The position numbers were made by a program, and so were the translations under genes. Shown here one piece after another: positions 8,626 to 15,517 of a DNA stretch of 64,000 bases. Location of the stretch: positions 62,001 through 126,000 of the forward strand of contig FOBR01000001.1 in NCBI GenBank assembly GCA_900109895.1. Direction: 5' to 3'. Within the stretch, counting starts at the first letter, position 1, and the number at the start of each line of letters is the position of its first letter. The notes below the pieces were generated by a model. That model made no database searches. It was not told the origin of the DNA and saw nothing but the letters and a program-made list of their open reading frames with translations. Source of the DNA: a bacterium A37T11 (GTDB lineage: Bacteria > Bacteroidota > Bacteroidia > Sphingobacteriales > Sphingobacteriaceae).

Positions 8626-8889
8626 CTTCTCCGAATTAATTGACTAATTAGGAGAACAGCATCCACAAAAGACAATGCTGCGTCTTTGGCCTCTTCCACA
8701 ATTTCCGGCAAGTAGACCCACGTGTCTGGCCCACGCACGTAGCCGTCGCGCAGCCAGCAGGAAGGACAGCTCATAGGTGCTATAACCACGGCTTTCCCGC
8801 AGATCCCGTACCGTGCAAGTCTTTTCCCATTCAATGGCCTCTACTTTAAAAGGCTTTCCGGGCTCGCGAAGGGTGGTTTGCTGTTCCAT
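8622..8889 (-). pseudogene. Frameshifted remnant of a helix-turn-helix protein
   Basis: From ATG 8889 the frame reads MEQQTTLREPGKPFKVEAIE and then VRDLRESRGYSTYELSFLLA, the first part of an XRE-like HTH related to GYTQEEFAFLIGRD in the gene at 9959-10579. It then runs into an Arg/Cys-rich tail that looks non-coding. A different frame takes over from about 8775: RDGYVRGPDTWVYLPEIVEE to the stop at 8622. Joining the frames gives FLL-RDGYVRGPD, like the intact relatives. I infer one frameshift near 8770-8780. The tail overlaps the end of the AraC gene by 4 bases. Confidence 0.45.
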
Positions 8890-8895
8890 GCGGGG

Positions 8896-8903
8896 CAAAG
8901 TTA
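8896..8903 (-). promoter_or_regulatory. -7 promoter element, apparently leaderless
   Basis: The reverse strand reads TAACTTTG, an exact match to the Bacteroidota -7 consensus TAnnTTTG. It ends only 7 bases before the ATG of the remnant gene at 8889, so the transcript would start at or next to the start codon. No good TTG element was seen upstream. Confidence 0.45.
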
Positions 8904-9022
8904 AGGAATCAGGGGTTATTTTGAGTGTATCGGTATTTGATATAAGTGCAAATAACTCTTGAGATGTGAAGCCTTTTAAGTTTTTAAGATGATTTTTGCA
9001 TTAAAATAGAAGCCGCAACGAC

Positions 9023-9052
9023 TTGCTTTGTTTTATAAATTATGTATATTTG
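9023..9052 (+). promoter_or_regulatory. Bacteroidota-type promoter (TTG-N19-TATATTTG)
   Basis: A TTG at 9023-9025, a 19-base spacer and TATATTTG at 9045-9052 match the consensus -33/-7 arrangement exactly. The GTG start of the next small gene is at 9057, so the messenger is expected to be leaderless or nearly so. Confidence 0.65.
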
Positions 9053-9056
9053 CAGA

Positions 9057-9218
9057 GTGAATACCAATAAAACACATAAGGCAACAAATAGGCAGATTCA
9101 ATCTAAAGGGAATCCTTTTCTCAAATTGATCGAAGATAAAGAAAAGATCTTTAAGGCTGTCCAAGAGGGTAAGCCGCTGGGTACCCTTAAAGGTGTTCGC
9201 TTTGTCAAACCTCTATAA
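9057..9218 (+). CDS. Small protein upstream of a DUF6169-type gene
   Basis: 53 codons from GTG, reading VNTNKTHKATNRQIQSKGNP then FLKLIEDKEKIFKAVQEGKP and a tail ending LKGVRFVKPL. Basic N-terminus and an amphipathic middle; the ending GK-P-L-x-x-L-K-G-x-x-F-x-K-P-L is familiar to me from small Bacteroidota proteins encoded just before short DUF genes, a layout like an antitoxin or partner gene. Its 3' end overlaps the DUF6169-like gene by 26 bases in another frame. The only in-frame start is the GTG immediately after the promoter. Confidence 0.5.
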   Translation: MNTNKTHKATNRQIQSKGNPFLKLIEDKEKIFKAVQEGKPLGTLKGVRFVKPL

Positions 9219-9681
9219 TTTATTTTCAGACAGCAAAGGATACCATTTTACCAGTGATGCTGGTGATGCTTACTATGCCTATTTTACAGAATTTACGTTA
9301 CAAACAAAGGATGGCGGCACTTTGGAAACCGTAAGCTTTGGATTTGAATGTAAAAGGACTGATCCCGTAAAAAAGACAGATCTACGATTCTAAGGTTAAA
9401 AATACCATCATTCATATTATTTAGATTATTTTGATAAATATGGTAATGAGGCATTGTTATACCTGTGCCTGAACATCGATGGAAAAGCGCGATATCGTAA
9501 TATCATTTTTAACAGATGGTTCCGGGAACTTGGAGACGGATTTGAACAGCACAAATCTAAGATAGAAACCAATAAACTGGATTTTTATAGTTCTCTTTTG
9601 GTAAAATCTAATAACCCAATAAAAAACAGCTTAATACAGGCATTTCATTTTACGATAGATTTCTGGTTCCCCGAAGAATAA
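9193..9681 (+). pseudogene. DUF6169-family protein broken by two frameshifts
   Basis: Three consecutive frames together give one continuous family-like protein: GYHFTSDAGDAYYAYFTEFT and VSFGFECKRTD in frame one (from GTG 9193), YDSKVKNTIIHII in frame two (about 9380-9420), and LDYFDKYGNEALLYLCLNID, then ARYRNIIFNRWF and AFHFTIDFWFPEE in frame three to the stop at 9681. DUF6169 proteins have exactly this order of F-x-SD-G-x-x-Y-x-V/A-YFTEF, YLCLN-DG-KAR-R-I-F-W and FTIDFW. Function of the family is unknown. Two indels in 50 bases suggest true decay, though sequencing error in the A/T-rich run is possible. Confidence 0.7.
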
Positions 9682-9752
9682 AAAGAGCCGCATAGTGAGG
9701 CTTAGACACACAAGCCGTTCACCAATCCATTTCTGACATCCATCCCCCATCA

Positions 9753-9962
9753 TCATTTAACATACCTTACTGCGTCATCCGGCAGGTACACAAACCTGAT
9801 CTTTCCCTTATTTTTGGCCCGTTCCAGTGCAGCGGTGAAGTCGCTGGCCTCCCAATGTTGGCCCTGGAGCCGGTTGCATTCGGCGACGACTTCTTTCAGG
9901 TTGCGCTCCGTTTCAAAAAAGCCGGTTTTGATCAGGGCATTCAGCGTGGCGGTGGGTTTTAC
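9753..9962 (-). pseudogene. Orphan C-terminal domain of an HTH-family protein
   Basis: The reverse strand carries an open stretch KPTATLNALIKTGFFETERN then EASDFTAALERAKNKGKIRF and VYLPDDAVRYVK before a stop. It matches the last domain of the protein at 11260-11805 (MSIKAALNSLLEQGFFDEPH and FSAQLEDLYNEGKLTKI). There is no start codon; the frame is preceded by a stop, and the end of the neighbouring gene (9959) is fused in another frame. I infer that its N-terminal half was lost by recombination among these paralogues. Confidence 0.5.
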
Positions 9963-10579
9963 TTATCTTCCTTATACAACAACCATTTCTCCGGCGTCTT
10001 AGGTGCTTGCCGCATGGGCAGCAGTTTAGGGCGCTTCCGTCGGCTGGATAAGGTACTGAGGCCGTCGATCAATAACTGCACGCGAAATGGGCCACTCCAG
10101 CACGTAAGCACGTGCTGATGGATTTCAAAACCTGTTTTGCCCGTTTGAAAATAGCCTGCTTTCAGTAATCCGTCAAACAATTCCAGCATGCGCTGTTCTT
10201 CGGAGGGGTTCAGGGCCTTTGTTTTTGTAATGATCTCATAGGGTTCCAGCTTTTCCTTCCGTCCGTCCAAATAGATGCGTTCTCCCCGGTACACCGTTTT
10301 GTTAGGGTAAACCGTTTTGCGGGCATTGATCTTGATGACATCTTCGTCCGAGCCTTCCAGCACAAAATCGGCAGGAACTTTACCAAGGATGCGGGCATAA
10401 CGGTTCAGGTGGTACAAGCTATACGATTCGGCACTGGCCAAGTCTTCGCAAGCCGCTACTTCCGATGGGTCGCGACCGATAAGAAAGGCAAATTCTTCCT
10501 GGGTATAACCAGCCGCTTCACGGAAAATGCGCGTTTGGGTATTTATTTCGTACTCAATGGAGGGGTAGATGAGGAGCAT
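9959..10579 (-). CDS. XRE-like helix-turn-helix protein with C-terminal partner domain
   Basis: 206 residues, no signal peptide. The N-terminal HTH is residues 8-75: TQTRIFREAAGYTQEEFAFL, IGRDPSEVAACEDL, YSLYHLNRYARILGKVPADF. A middle basic linker follows, then a C-terminal domain (about 125-206: EQRMLELFDGLLKAGYFQTG to the end) similar in layout to the C-terminal domains at 9753 and 11260. The start overlaps the HepT stop by one base, so it is the third gene of the MntA-HepT operon and could regulate it. A function as a transcriptional repressor is inference. Confidence 0.6.
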   Translation of the reverse strand: MLLIYPSIEYEINTQTRIFREAAGYTQEEFAFLIGRDPSEVAACEDLASAESYSLYHLNRYARILGKVPADFVLEGSDEDVIKINARKTVYPNKTVYRGERIYLDGRKEKLEPYEIITKTKALNPSEEQRMLELFDGLLKAGYFQTGKTGFEIHQHVLTCWSGPFRVQLLIDGLSTLSSRRKRPKLLPMRQAPKTPEKWLLYKEDK

Positions 10580-10914
10580 TATTGCAATAATCCCTCAACT
10601 TCCATTTTTAAGGCAGGGAGGTGTCTAATGACGATACTCCAAATAATATCATCCGAGACAGAATCATAACCATGGATAATTCTGTTCCTGGTGTCAACAA
10701 TTTTGCGCGCATTGGATAGCGTAACGGAAGCATCACTGTTTAATATCCGGTTCATAGCCTCGCCTATAATCTCAATATTCCGCTCCACGGCCCTTTTCGT
10801 TCTTAAATCGCGTTGATATTGAATGAAATCTTTTGGTACGTCCACAAAAAAACTGTCAATTTCTTCTATCGCTTTCAGAATATCAAAAAGCCAGACCTTG
10901 ATGGTATTATCCAT
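10579..10914 (-). CDS. hepT: HepT-like ribonuclease toxin
   Basis: 111 residues, all-helical HEPN fold. It carries the catalytic RX4HXY motif as R76-NRII-H81-G-Y83, preceded by the conserved AVERNIEIIGEAMNRI helix. Family knowledge: HepT cleaves RNA and is silenced by the partner MntA, which adds AMP units to the motif tyrosine. The tyrosine is present here. The gene overlaps mntA by 8 bases. All key residues are intact, so the pair is probably functional. Confidence 0.88.
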   Translation of the reverse strand: MDNTIKVWLFDILKAIEEIDSFFVDVPKDFIQYQRDLRTKRAVERNIEIIGEAMNRILNSDASVTLSNARKIVDTRNRIIHGYDSVSDDIIWSIVIRHLPALKMEVEGLLQ

Positions 10915-11206
10915 ATACTAATTGGCGCTGCTGATCCAGCGACTGTTTGAAATAAGGGTTTTTTATGGCTTTTGCTTCCAAAAGGTCAACAGGCCTTTTA
11001 AGCGTATCTTCCAATGAAAATTTCAGATCGTAATAATTATCGGCATAGTTCTCAAGGCTCATATCTTCAAAATCAACAACCAGGTCCACATCACTGCTTT
11101 TGTTGAAATTGTCAGTCAATACCGATCCAAAAGCATATAATTGCTTAACGTTATGTTCGTTGCAAAGCCTGCGGATAGCCTTTAAATGCCTTTTTAGAAA
11201 AACCAT
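10907..11206 (-). CDS. mntA: MntA-type nucleotidyltransferase antitoxin
   Basis: 99 residues with the minimal nucleotidyltransferase motif GSX10DXD: GS at about 27-28, ten residues (VLTDNFNKSS), then DVD. A third acidic position is likely at VDLLEA near residue 74. Proteins of this type AMPylate and neutralise HepT. Antitoxin comes first and overlaps the toxin start by 8 bases, the usual order. A good promoter lies 20 bases upstream. Confidence 0.87.
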   Translation of the reverse strand: MVFLKRHLKAIRRLCNEHNVKQLYAFGSVLTDNFNKSSDVDLVVDFEDMSLENYADNYYDLKFSLEDTLKRPVDLLEAKAIKNPYFKQSLDQQRQLVYG

Positions 11207-11225
11207 AAAACAATTATTAATGATA

Positions 11226-11256
11226 CAAATTTAGCCAAAAGTAATGGGTTATGCAA
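11226..11256 (-). promoter_or_regulatory. Promoter of the MntA-HepT operon
   Basis: On the reverse strand a TTG (complement of 11254-11256), a 20-base spacer and TAAATTTG (complement of 11226-11233) fit the TTG-N19/20-TAnnTTTG pattern. The predicted leader before the MntA ATG is about 15 bases. Confidence 0.65.
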
Positions 11257-11259
11257 TAT

Positions 11260-11805
11260 TTAGCTTTTTATATCACTATCCCCCTTCCTCACAAACTTCA
11301 GCCTGGTTTCGCCTTTGGGGCGGTCGGCGGGGATCTTGGTTAGTTTGCCTTCGTTGTAGAGGTCTTCCAGCTGGGCTGAAAAATCGGAGTCCACTTTTTG
11401 GTCTTCGGGTTTGAAAAAAGTGTTGTAGTAGGCGGTGACCGCTTTGATGTCGTGCGGTTCGTCAAAAAATCCTTGCTCCAGCAGGGAATTAAGGGCTGCC
11501 TTGATGCTCATGCCTTTCAGGATGGGGATGCAGGTCTTGTCCTGCAAAGTGTCGTCGTCCAACAGTTCATTGGGAAGCACATCCTTCAACGTCCAATCGA
11601 GGGCTTCTACAGCCTTTCGTAGGGTGGATGTTGTGTATTTAAGTGATGTGCTAACTGATTCAATATTTCCGACAACAGATTCTCCTCCAAATAGACTTAT
11701 CTGCTCAGATAATTCCTTTGCTGAAATCCCTAACTCCAAACGCCGCGCTCTCATTTTATCTGTTATGTATTGAGAAAGAGGTGTGATTTTGCCGACTTTT
11801 TTCAT
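11260..11805 (-). CDS. Helix-turn-helix protein, relative of the neighbouring regulators
   Basis: 181 residues, soluble. N-terminal HTH-like region (about 10-75) with MRARRLELGISAKELSEQIS then VVGNIESVSTSLKYTTSTLR. A linker (DDDTLQDKTCIPILKG) follows, then a C-terminal helical domain (about 110-165: MSIKAALNSLLEQGFFDEPH, FSAQLEDLYNEGKLTKI) that recurs in the remnant at 9753-9962. The tail is basic. Probably DNA-binding. It stands alone, with its stop 25 bases ahead of the MntA promoter, and may belong to the same toxin-antitoxin neighbourhood. Confidence 0.55.
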   Translation of the reverse strand: MKKVGKITPLSQYITDKMRARRLELGISAKELSEQISLFGGESVVGNIESVSTSLKYTTSTLRKAVEALDWTLKDVLPNELLDDDTLQDKTCIPILKGMSIKAALNSLLEQGFFDEPHDIKAVTAYYNTFFKPEDQKVDSDFSAQLEDLYNEGKLTKIPADRPKGETRLKFVRKGDSDIKS

Positions 11806-12026
11806 TTACGCTAAATGCGTCAAAAAACATTTGATTATTATTTCGATTTTGTTTGCATTTTAATTTCATTACCCTTACCTTAGCTGCTGTAAACAAAACA
11901 TGTAGGATATAGATTAGAAATTAACAAGCATTAACAAAATTATCCAGGCATTGGATATCGGCACTTGCTCTGAAAATGTAGGAACCTTTCATAGCTGCAA
12001 GTTGCAGGAGACCGGTGCCCATTTAT
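11806..12026. other. Non-coding AT-rich gap
   Basis: No supported gene. A short minus-strand open frame at 11940-12215 is rejected (see rejected list). The region carries the upstream part of the promoter for the SusC transcript; nothing else is evident. Confidence 0.5.
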
Positions 12027-12034
12027 TATCTTTG
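12002..12034 (+). promoter_or_regulatory. Promoter of the leader-SusC-SusD-TlpA transcript
   Basis: TATCTTTG at 12027-12034 is an exact -7 match. The nearest TTG (12002-12004) is 22 bases upstream, slightly longer than the usual 19-20. The transcript would begin near 12040, leaving a leader of about 160 bases before the small ORF and about 385 before SusC. Confidence 0.6.
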
Positions 12035-12048
12035 CGCTTAGGTAAGGT

Positions 12049-12120
12049 AATGATGGACCCTCTTGTACGCAGCTTAACCCTCCTACAGGTTTCAGAGCGT
12101 ACCTGAGGCAACCCATCATT
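12049..12120 (+). ncRNA. Structured 5' leader (stacked stem-loop)
   Basis: A nested set of pairings forms one long arm: AATGATGG (12049-12056) with CCATCATT (12113-12120); CCTC (12059-12062) with GAGG (12105-12108); GTACGC (12065-12070) with GCGTAC (12097-12102); AACC (12076-12079) with GGTT (12088-12091) closing an 8-base loop. That is 22 base pairs in four blocks separated by small internal loops. A second stem, CCTTAA (12180-12185) with TTAAGG (12193-12198), ends one base before the ATG of the 45-codon ORF and would hide its AAGG. I compared it by eye with common riboswitch consensuses and found no match. Could be a cis-regulator or protein-binding site. Confidence 0.5.
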
Positions 12121-12199
12121 ATTGTTTTAAGCCCTAAACCAATCATGATGGGAACCTCTGAAAAGTGAAAGACCCAATGCCTTAACAACCAATTAAGGT

Positions 12200-12337
12200 A
12201 TGAAAAGAAATTCAAACAACCATTTACAAGTTGATTTTAGCTTATCTCCATTAGGGAATAACAGCGACTTTGCTCTTTCCAGCCAGCCGAAATCCCTTAA
12301 AAACCTGTTTAAAAACATCGTCAAAGCACCCGTCTGA
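12200..12337 (+). CDS. Small 45-residue ORF in the SusC leader
   Basis: ATG follows AAGGT and reads MKRNSNNHLQVDFSLSPLGN then SDFALSSQPKSLKNLFKNIV and KAPV. Polar, with a Lys-rich amphipathic end; no Cys, no signal peptide, no double-Gly leader. It lies between the structured leader and SusC, 88 bases upstream of the SusC GTG. It may be a leader peptide that couples translation to SusC expression, or a true small protein. No family recognised. Confidence 0.4.
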   Translation: MKRNSNNHLQVDFSLSPLGNNSDFALSSQPKSLKNLFKNIVKAPV

Positions 12338-12425
12338 ATGTTGCTTCACCATCACCGGGCAGCCGCCGTTTCTGCGGTCGTTCGGTTTTCTTAATCATTT
12401 AATTATTTACTTAACATGACAAAAC

Positions 12426-15400
12426 GTGAAGCAAATTTTACGCTTAGGGGAAGGTTATGCCTTAACCCTTATCAAAAGATATGTTTTTTATGGTCTTTTA
12501 ATAAGTATAGGTTTAGCCTGGTTGCCGGATAATAACGCCCGGGCGCAGCAATCAAAAAAAGACAGCACAAAAAGTATGCAGGATACGGTTTTTCAACTGG
12601 ACGAGGTAGAAGTAAGTACAGGTTATCAGACCATTCCTAAAGAGAGGGCTACCGGGAGTTTTGTGCACATCGACAGCGCGTTGTTTAACCGCGCCGTCTC
12701 CACCGACGTCATCAGGCGGCTCAAAGGAATCACACCGTCCCTGCTTTTTGACGAACGCGCCGGGGGTACACCCAAGCTCAGCATCCGCGGCATCAGCACC
12801 ATTTATGGCAATGCCAAGCCACTGATCGTGGTTGACAACTTCCCCTACGAAGGCGACCTTTCTAACCTCAACCCGAACGATATCGCCGACGTCTCCATCC
12901 TTCGGGATGCGGCCGCAGCGAGTATATGGGGTATCCGGGCCGGTAATGGCGTTATCGTCATCACGACCAAACGGGGGAAACTGAATCAGCCGATAACGGT
13001 GGGTTTCAACAGCAATGTGTCCGTTTCGGAAAAACCAGACTTGTTCTACGAACCCAAGATCGCTTCTGCTGATTTTATCGGTATTGAGCAGTATCTGTAT
13101 GATCACGACTTTTACAAAAGCAAACTGGCCAATACCACCACGTTTCCGGTGATCAGTCCCGCCGTGGAGATCATAGCCGATGCCCGCTTGTCTGATACCG
13201 AAAAGCAACAGCAACTGGCCGTTTTGGGCATGCAGGACATCCGCAAAGACATCAGCCGGTATTTTTACCGGGGGGTGGTAAGGCAGCAATACGCGCTCAA
13301 CTTGCAGGGAGGTGGTGCGCGGCATAGCTATTACTATGCCGCCGATGTTGACCGTAATCAGCAGTCCTTGCGATCGGATACCTATAACCGCATCAACCTG
13401 ACTGCACGTAATCAGTTTAACTTCTTTCAAAAACTCAGCGTTCAGACCGCCTTGGAGCTGACCAGCAGCCAGACGAAGTCCGACAATACCTTGATTTCCC
13501 TTCAGAATGCCTTTCCGTATCAACGCCTGGCCGATGACGTTGGCAACCCGCTACCGATTGTGCGTGACTTCCGGGGTTCCTTTGCGGCGGCGGCCGAAGA
13601 CAACGGCCGGCTTAATTGGCAGTTTTTCCCGCTGGAAGAACCGGAGAACCGCAGCAACCAAACCGGCTTGCAGCACTATCGTGCCAGTTTGAATGCCCGC
13701 TATGCATTGCTGAAAGATTTGCATGTATCCGTTTCTTACCAGTACGAGCACCAGGCCACCTTCCAGAATTACCTTATGGGCCAGCAATCCTATTTTACCC
13801 GCGACCTGATCAACCGTTTTACGGCTATCGGCAGCACCGGCACCAAATACCCGGTACCGCTGGGGGATATCCTGGACCGTACGGCGGGTAGCTTGGCAAG
13901 CCATAATGGCCGGGGCCAGCTGGACTATGCCGGTGACTGGGATGACAACCGCAGCCAGCTGAACCTGCTGGCCGGGTTTGAGGTGCGACAAGTGCGGTCT
14001 GGCAGTTATGCCAACCGTTATTACGGTTATGACGGCAGCACAGGTACCGCCATCCCGACAGACCTGGCCGATACCTATACCCAATACCCCAGCGGAGGAT
14101 CCGCCAAGATCAGTGCAGCACAATCGATCGGGGGCACGCTCAACCGGTTCCGGTCGTATTACGTCAACGGTTCGTACACGTACCTTTCCAGGTATACCCT
14201 CTCAGGCAGTGCCCGCATGGACCAGACCAACCTGTTTGGGGTCAAAACCAACCAGCGAAGCATCCCGCTCTGGTCCACAGGCATCAAGTGGGACATGAAT
14301 AAAGAAAGTTTTTATAAGCTGTCGTGGCTTCCCACGCTGAGCCTGCGCTGGTCGTACGGGTATAACGGCAATTTTGATGAAACCGCCGCTGCGTATGTAG
14401 TGGCCCAGTATGTCACGACCCAATATGGAACCCGCGAGGCGCGGCTGGGTAACCTGCCCAATCCGGAACTGAAAGGGGAGCGTACCGCGGTTAATAACCT
14501 CGGGCTGGACTTTGCCAGCAGGAATCAACGCGTAAGTGGCCGCTTTGACCTGTATTTCAAACGCGGTAAGGACCTAATCGGCAATACACCGTATGATGCT
14601 ACTACGGGCCGCAACACGTTCCGGGGCAATGTGGCCCGCATGAAAGGGCACGGCTGGGACGCCGAGCTAAACAGCCTGAACGTCCATTCCGGCCGTTTTA
14701 GCTGGCGCAGCAACCTGTTCTGGAGCTATACCGCCGACAAAGTGGTCGACTACAGAGCCGCCACCAATGCCAACTATTATTTCAGCGATGGCAGTCTGAG
14801 CGGCTATGCCTTTGAGATCAATCCGCTCAATGGCCGGCCGCTTTTTGGGGTATACAGCTATCCGTGGGCCGGGCTGGACCCGCAGACGGGCGACCCGCAA
14901 GGCTACCTGCATGGGCAGGTCAGCAAAGATTACGCATTGATGCTTAGCGTGCCGGCTATGGACAGTTTGCAGTACCATGGCCGGGCCACGCCCTCATCGT
15001 TGGGCAGTTTCCGCAATAGCCTGCAATGGGGCAGCTGGTCGCTTTCGGCCAATGTTACCTGGAAACTGGGGTACTACTTCCGCCGGGCTGCCAGCAACAT
15101 CAACTACACCGGGGATGTCAACCAATACACCAGTGATTATGCCCAGCGCTGGCAGCAGCCTGGCGATGAGCTGCACACGCAGATCCCTTCGGTGGTCTAC
15201 CCACAAAACGCCAACCGCAGTACGTTCTACCAACAGTCGGCAGCCCTGGTGGACAAGGGTGACCACGTGCGCTTGCAGGATATCCAGCTGAGTTATGACC
15301 TGCCTGCCCCCGTTTTGGCCCACAGCCCGTTGTCAGCCTTGCAGATTTATGCCTATGCCAGCAACCTGGGCATCCTGTGGCGGGCCAACAATCACCACAT

Positions 15401-15494
15401 CGACCCGGACTACAACAGCAACCCGGTGCTGGGCAATACCACCCTGCCCGCCCCTAAGACGCTGGCCTTGGGTATAAAAGCCAGTTTTCGTTAA
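12426..15494 (+). CDS. SusC/RagA-family TonB-linked outer-membrane transporter
   Basis: 1022 residues from a GTG. The signal peptide ends NARAQQ (about residue 41). The N-terminal carboxypeptidase-like domain found in most SusC proteins is absent: after a short linker the TonB-box-like DEVEVSTGYQTIPKERATGS leads straight into the plug, with LKGITPSLLFDERAGGTPKL, IRGISTIYGNAKPLIVVDNF, and DVSILRDAAAASIWGIRAGN followed by GVIVITTKRGK. The barrel ends LGIKASFR. Starts 24 bases ahead of the SusD partner's ATG in operon terms and is followed by the TlpA-type gene. SusC-D pairs import glycans or peptides; the companion genes give no glycoside hydrolase, so the substrate is open. Confidence 0.9.
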   Translation: MKQILRLGEGYALTLIKRYVFYGLLISIGLAWLPDNNARAQQSKKDSTKSMQDTVFQLDEVEVSTGYQTIPKERATGSFVHIDSALFNRAVSTDVIRRLKGITPSLLFDERAGGTPKLSIRGISTIYGNAKPLIVVDNFPYEGDLSNLNPNDIADVSILRDAAAASIWGIRAGNGVIVITTKRGKLNQPITVGFNSNVSVSEKPDLFYEPKIASADFIGIEQYLYDHDFYKSKLANTTTFPVISPAVEIIADARLSDTEKQQQLAVLGMQDIRKDISRYFYRGVVRQQYALNLQGGGARHSYYYAADVDRNQQSLRSDTYNRINLTARNQFNFFQKLSVQTALELTSSQTKSDNTLISLQNAFPYQRLADDVGNPLPIVRDFRGSFAAAAEDNGRLNWQFFPLEEPENRSNQTGLQHYRASLNARYALLKDLHVSVSYQYEHQATFQNYLMGQQSYFTRDLINRFTAIGSTGTKYPVPLGDILDRTAGSLASHNGRGQLDYAGDWDDNRSQLNLLAGFEVRQVRSGSYANRYYGYDGSTGTAIPTDLADTYTQYPSGGSAKISAAQSIGGTLNRFRSYYVNGSYTYLSRYTLSGSARMDQTNLFGVKTNQRSIPLWSTGIKWDMNKESFYKLSWLPTLSLRWSYGYNGNFDETAAAYVVAQYVTTQYGTREARLGNLPNPELKGERTAVNNLGLDFASRNQRVSGRFDLYFKRGKDLIGNTPYDATTGRNTFRGNVARMKGHGWDAELNSLNVHSGRFSWRSNLFWSYTADKVVDYRAATNANYYFSDGSLSGYAFEINPLNGRPLFGVYSYPWAGLDPQTGDPQGYLHGQVSKDYALMLSVPAMDSLQYHGRATPSSLGSFRNSLQWGSWSLSANVTWKLGYYFRRAASNINYTGDVNQYTSDYAQRWQQPGDELHTQIPSVVYPQNANRSTFYQQSAALVDKGDHVRLQDIQLSYDLPAPVLAHSPLSALQIYAYASNLGILWRANNHHIDPDYNSNPVLGNTTLPAPKTLALGIKASFR

Positions 15495-15517
15495 TCCATA
15501 AACTTAAATATGAAGCC

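Noticed and set aside
12049..12199. Known riboswitch (S-box, fluoride, TPP, cobalamin, c-di-GMP)
   Set aside because: Single look-alike words such as GGCAACC or CTCCTAC occur, but the rest of each consensus is absent.
11940..12215. Minus-strand 91-codon open frame
   Set aside because: It runs antisense through the promoter and the paired leader, and its composition is not protein-like.
12346..12400. Intrinsic terminator between the 45-codon ORF and SusC
   Set aside because: The stem CCGC / GCGG is only four to five pairs and the T-run is broken, too weak to call.
12416..12540. ATG at 12416 as start of the SusC gene
   Set aside because: It is in another frame and runs into a stop near 12530; the GTG at 12426 opens the signal peptide in the right frame.
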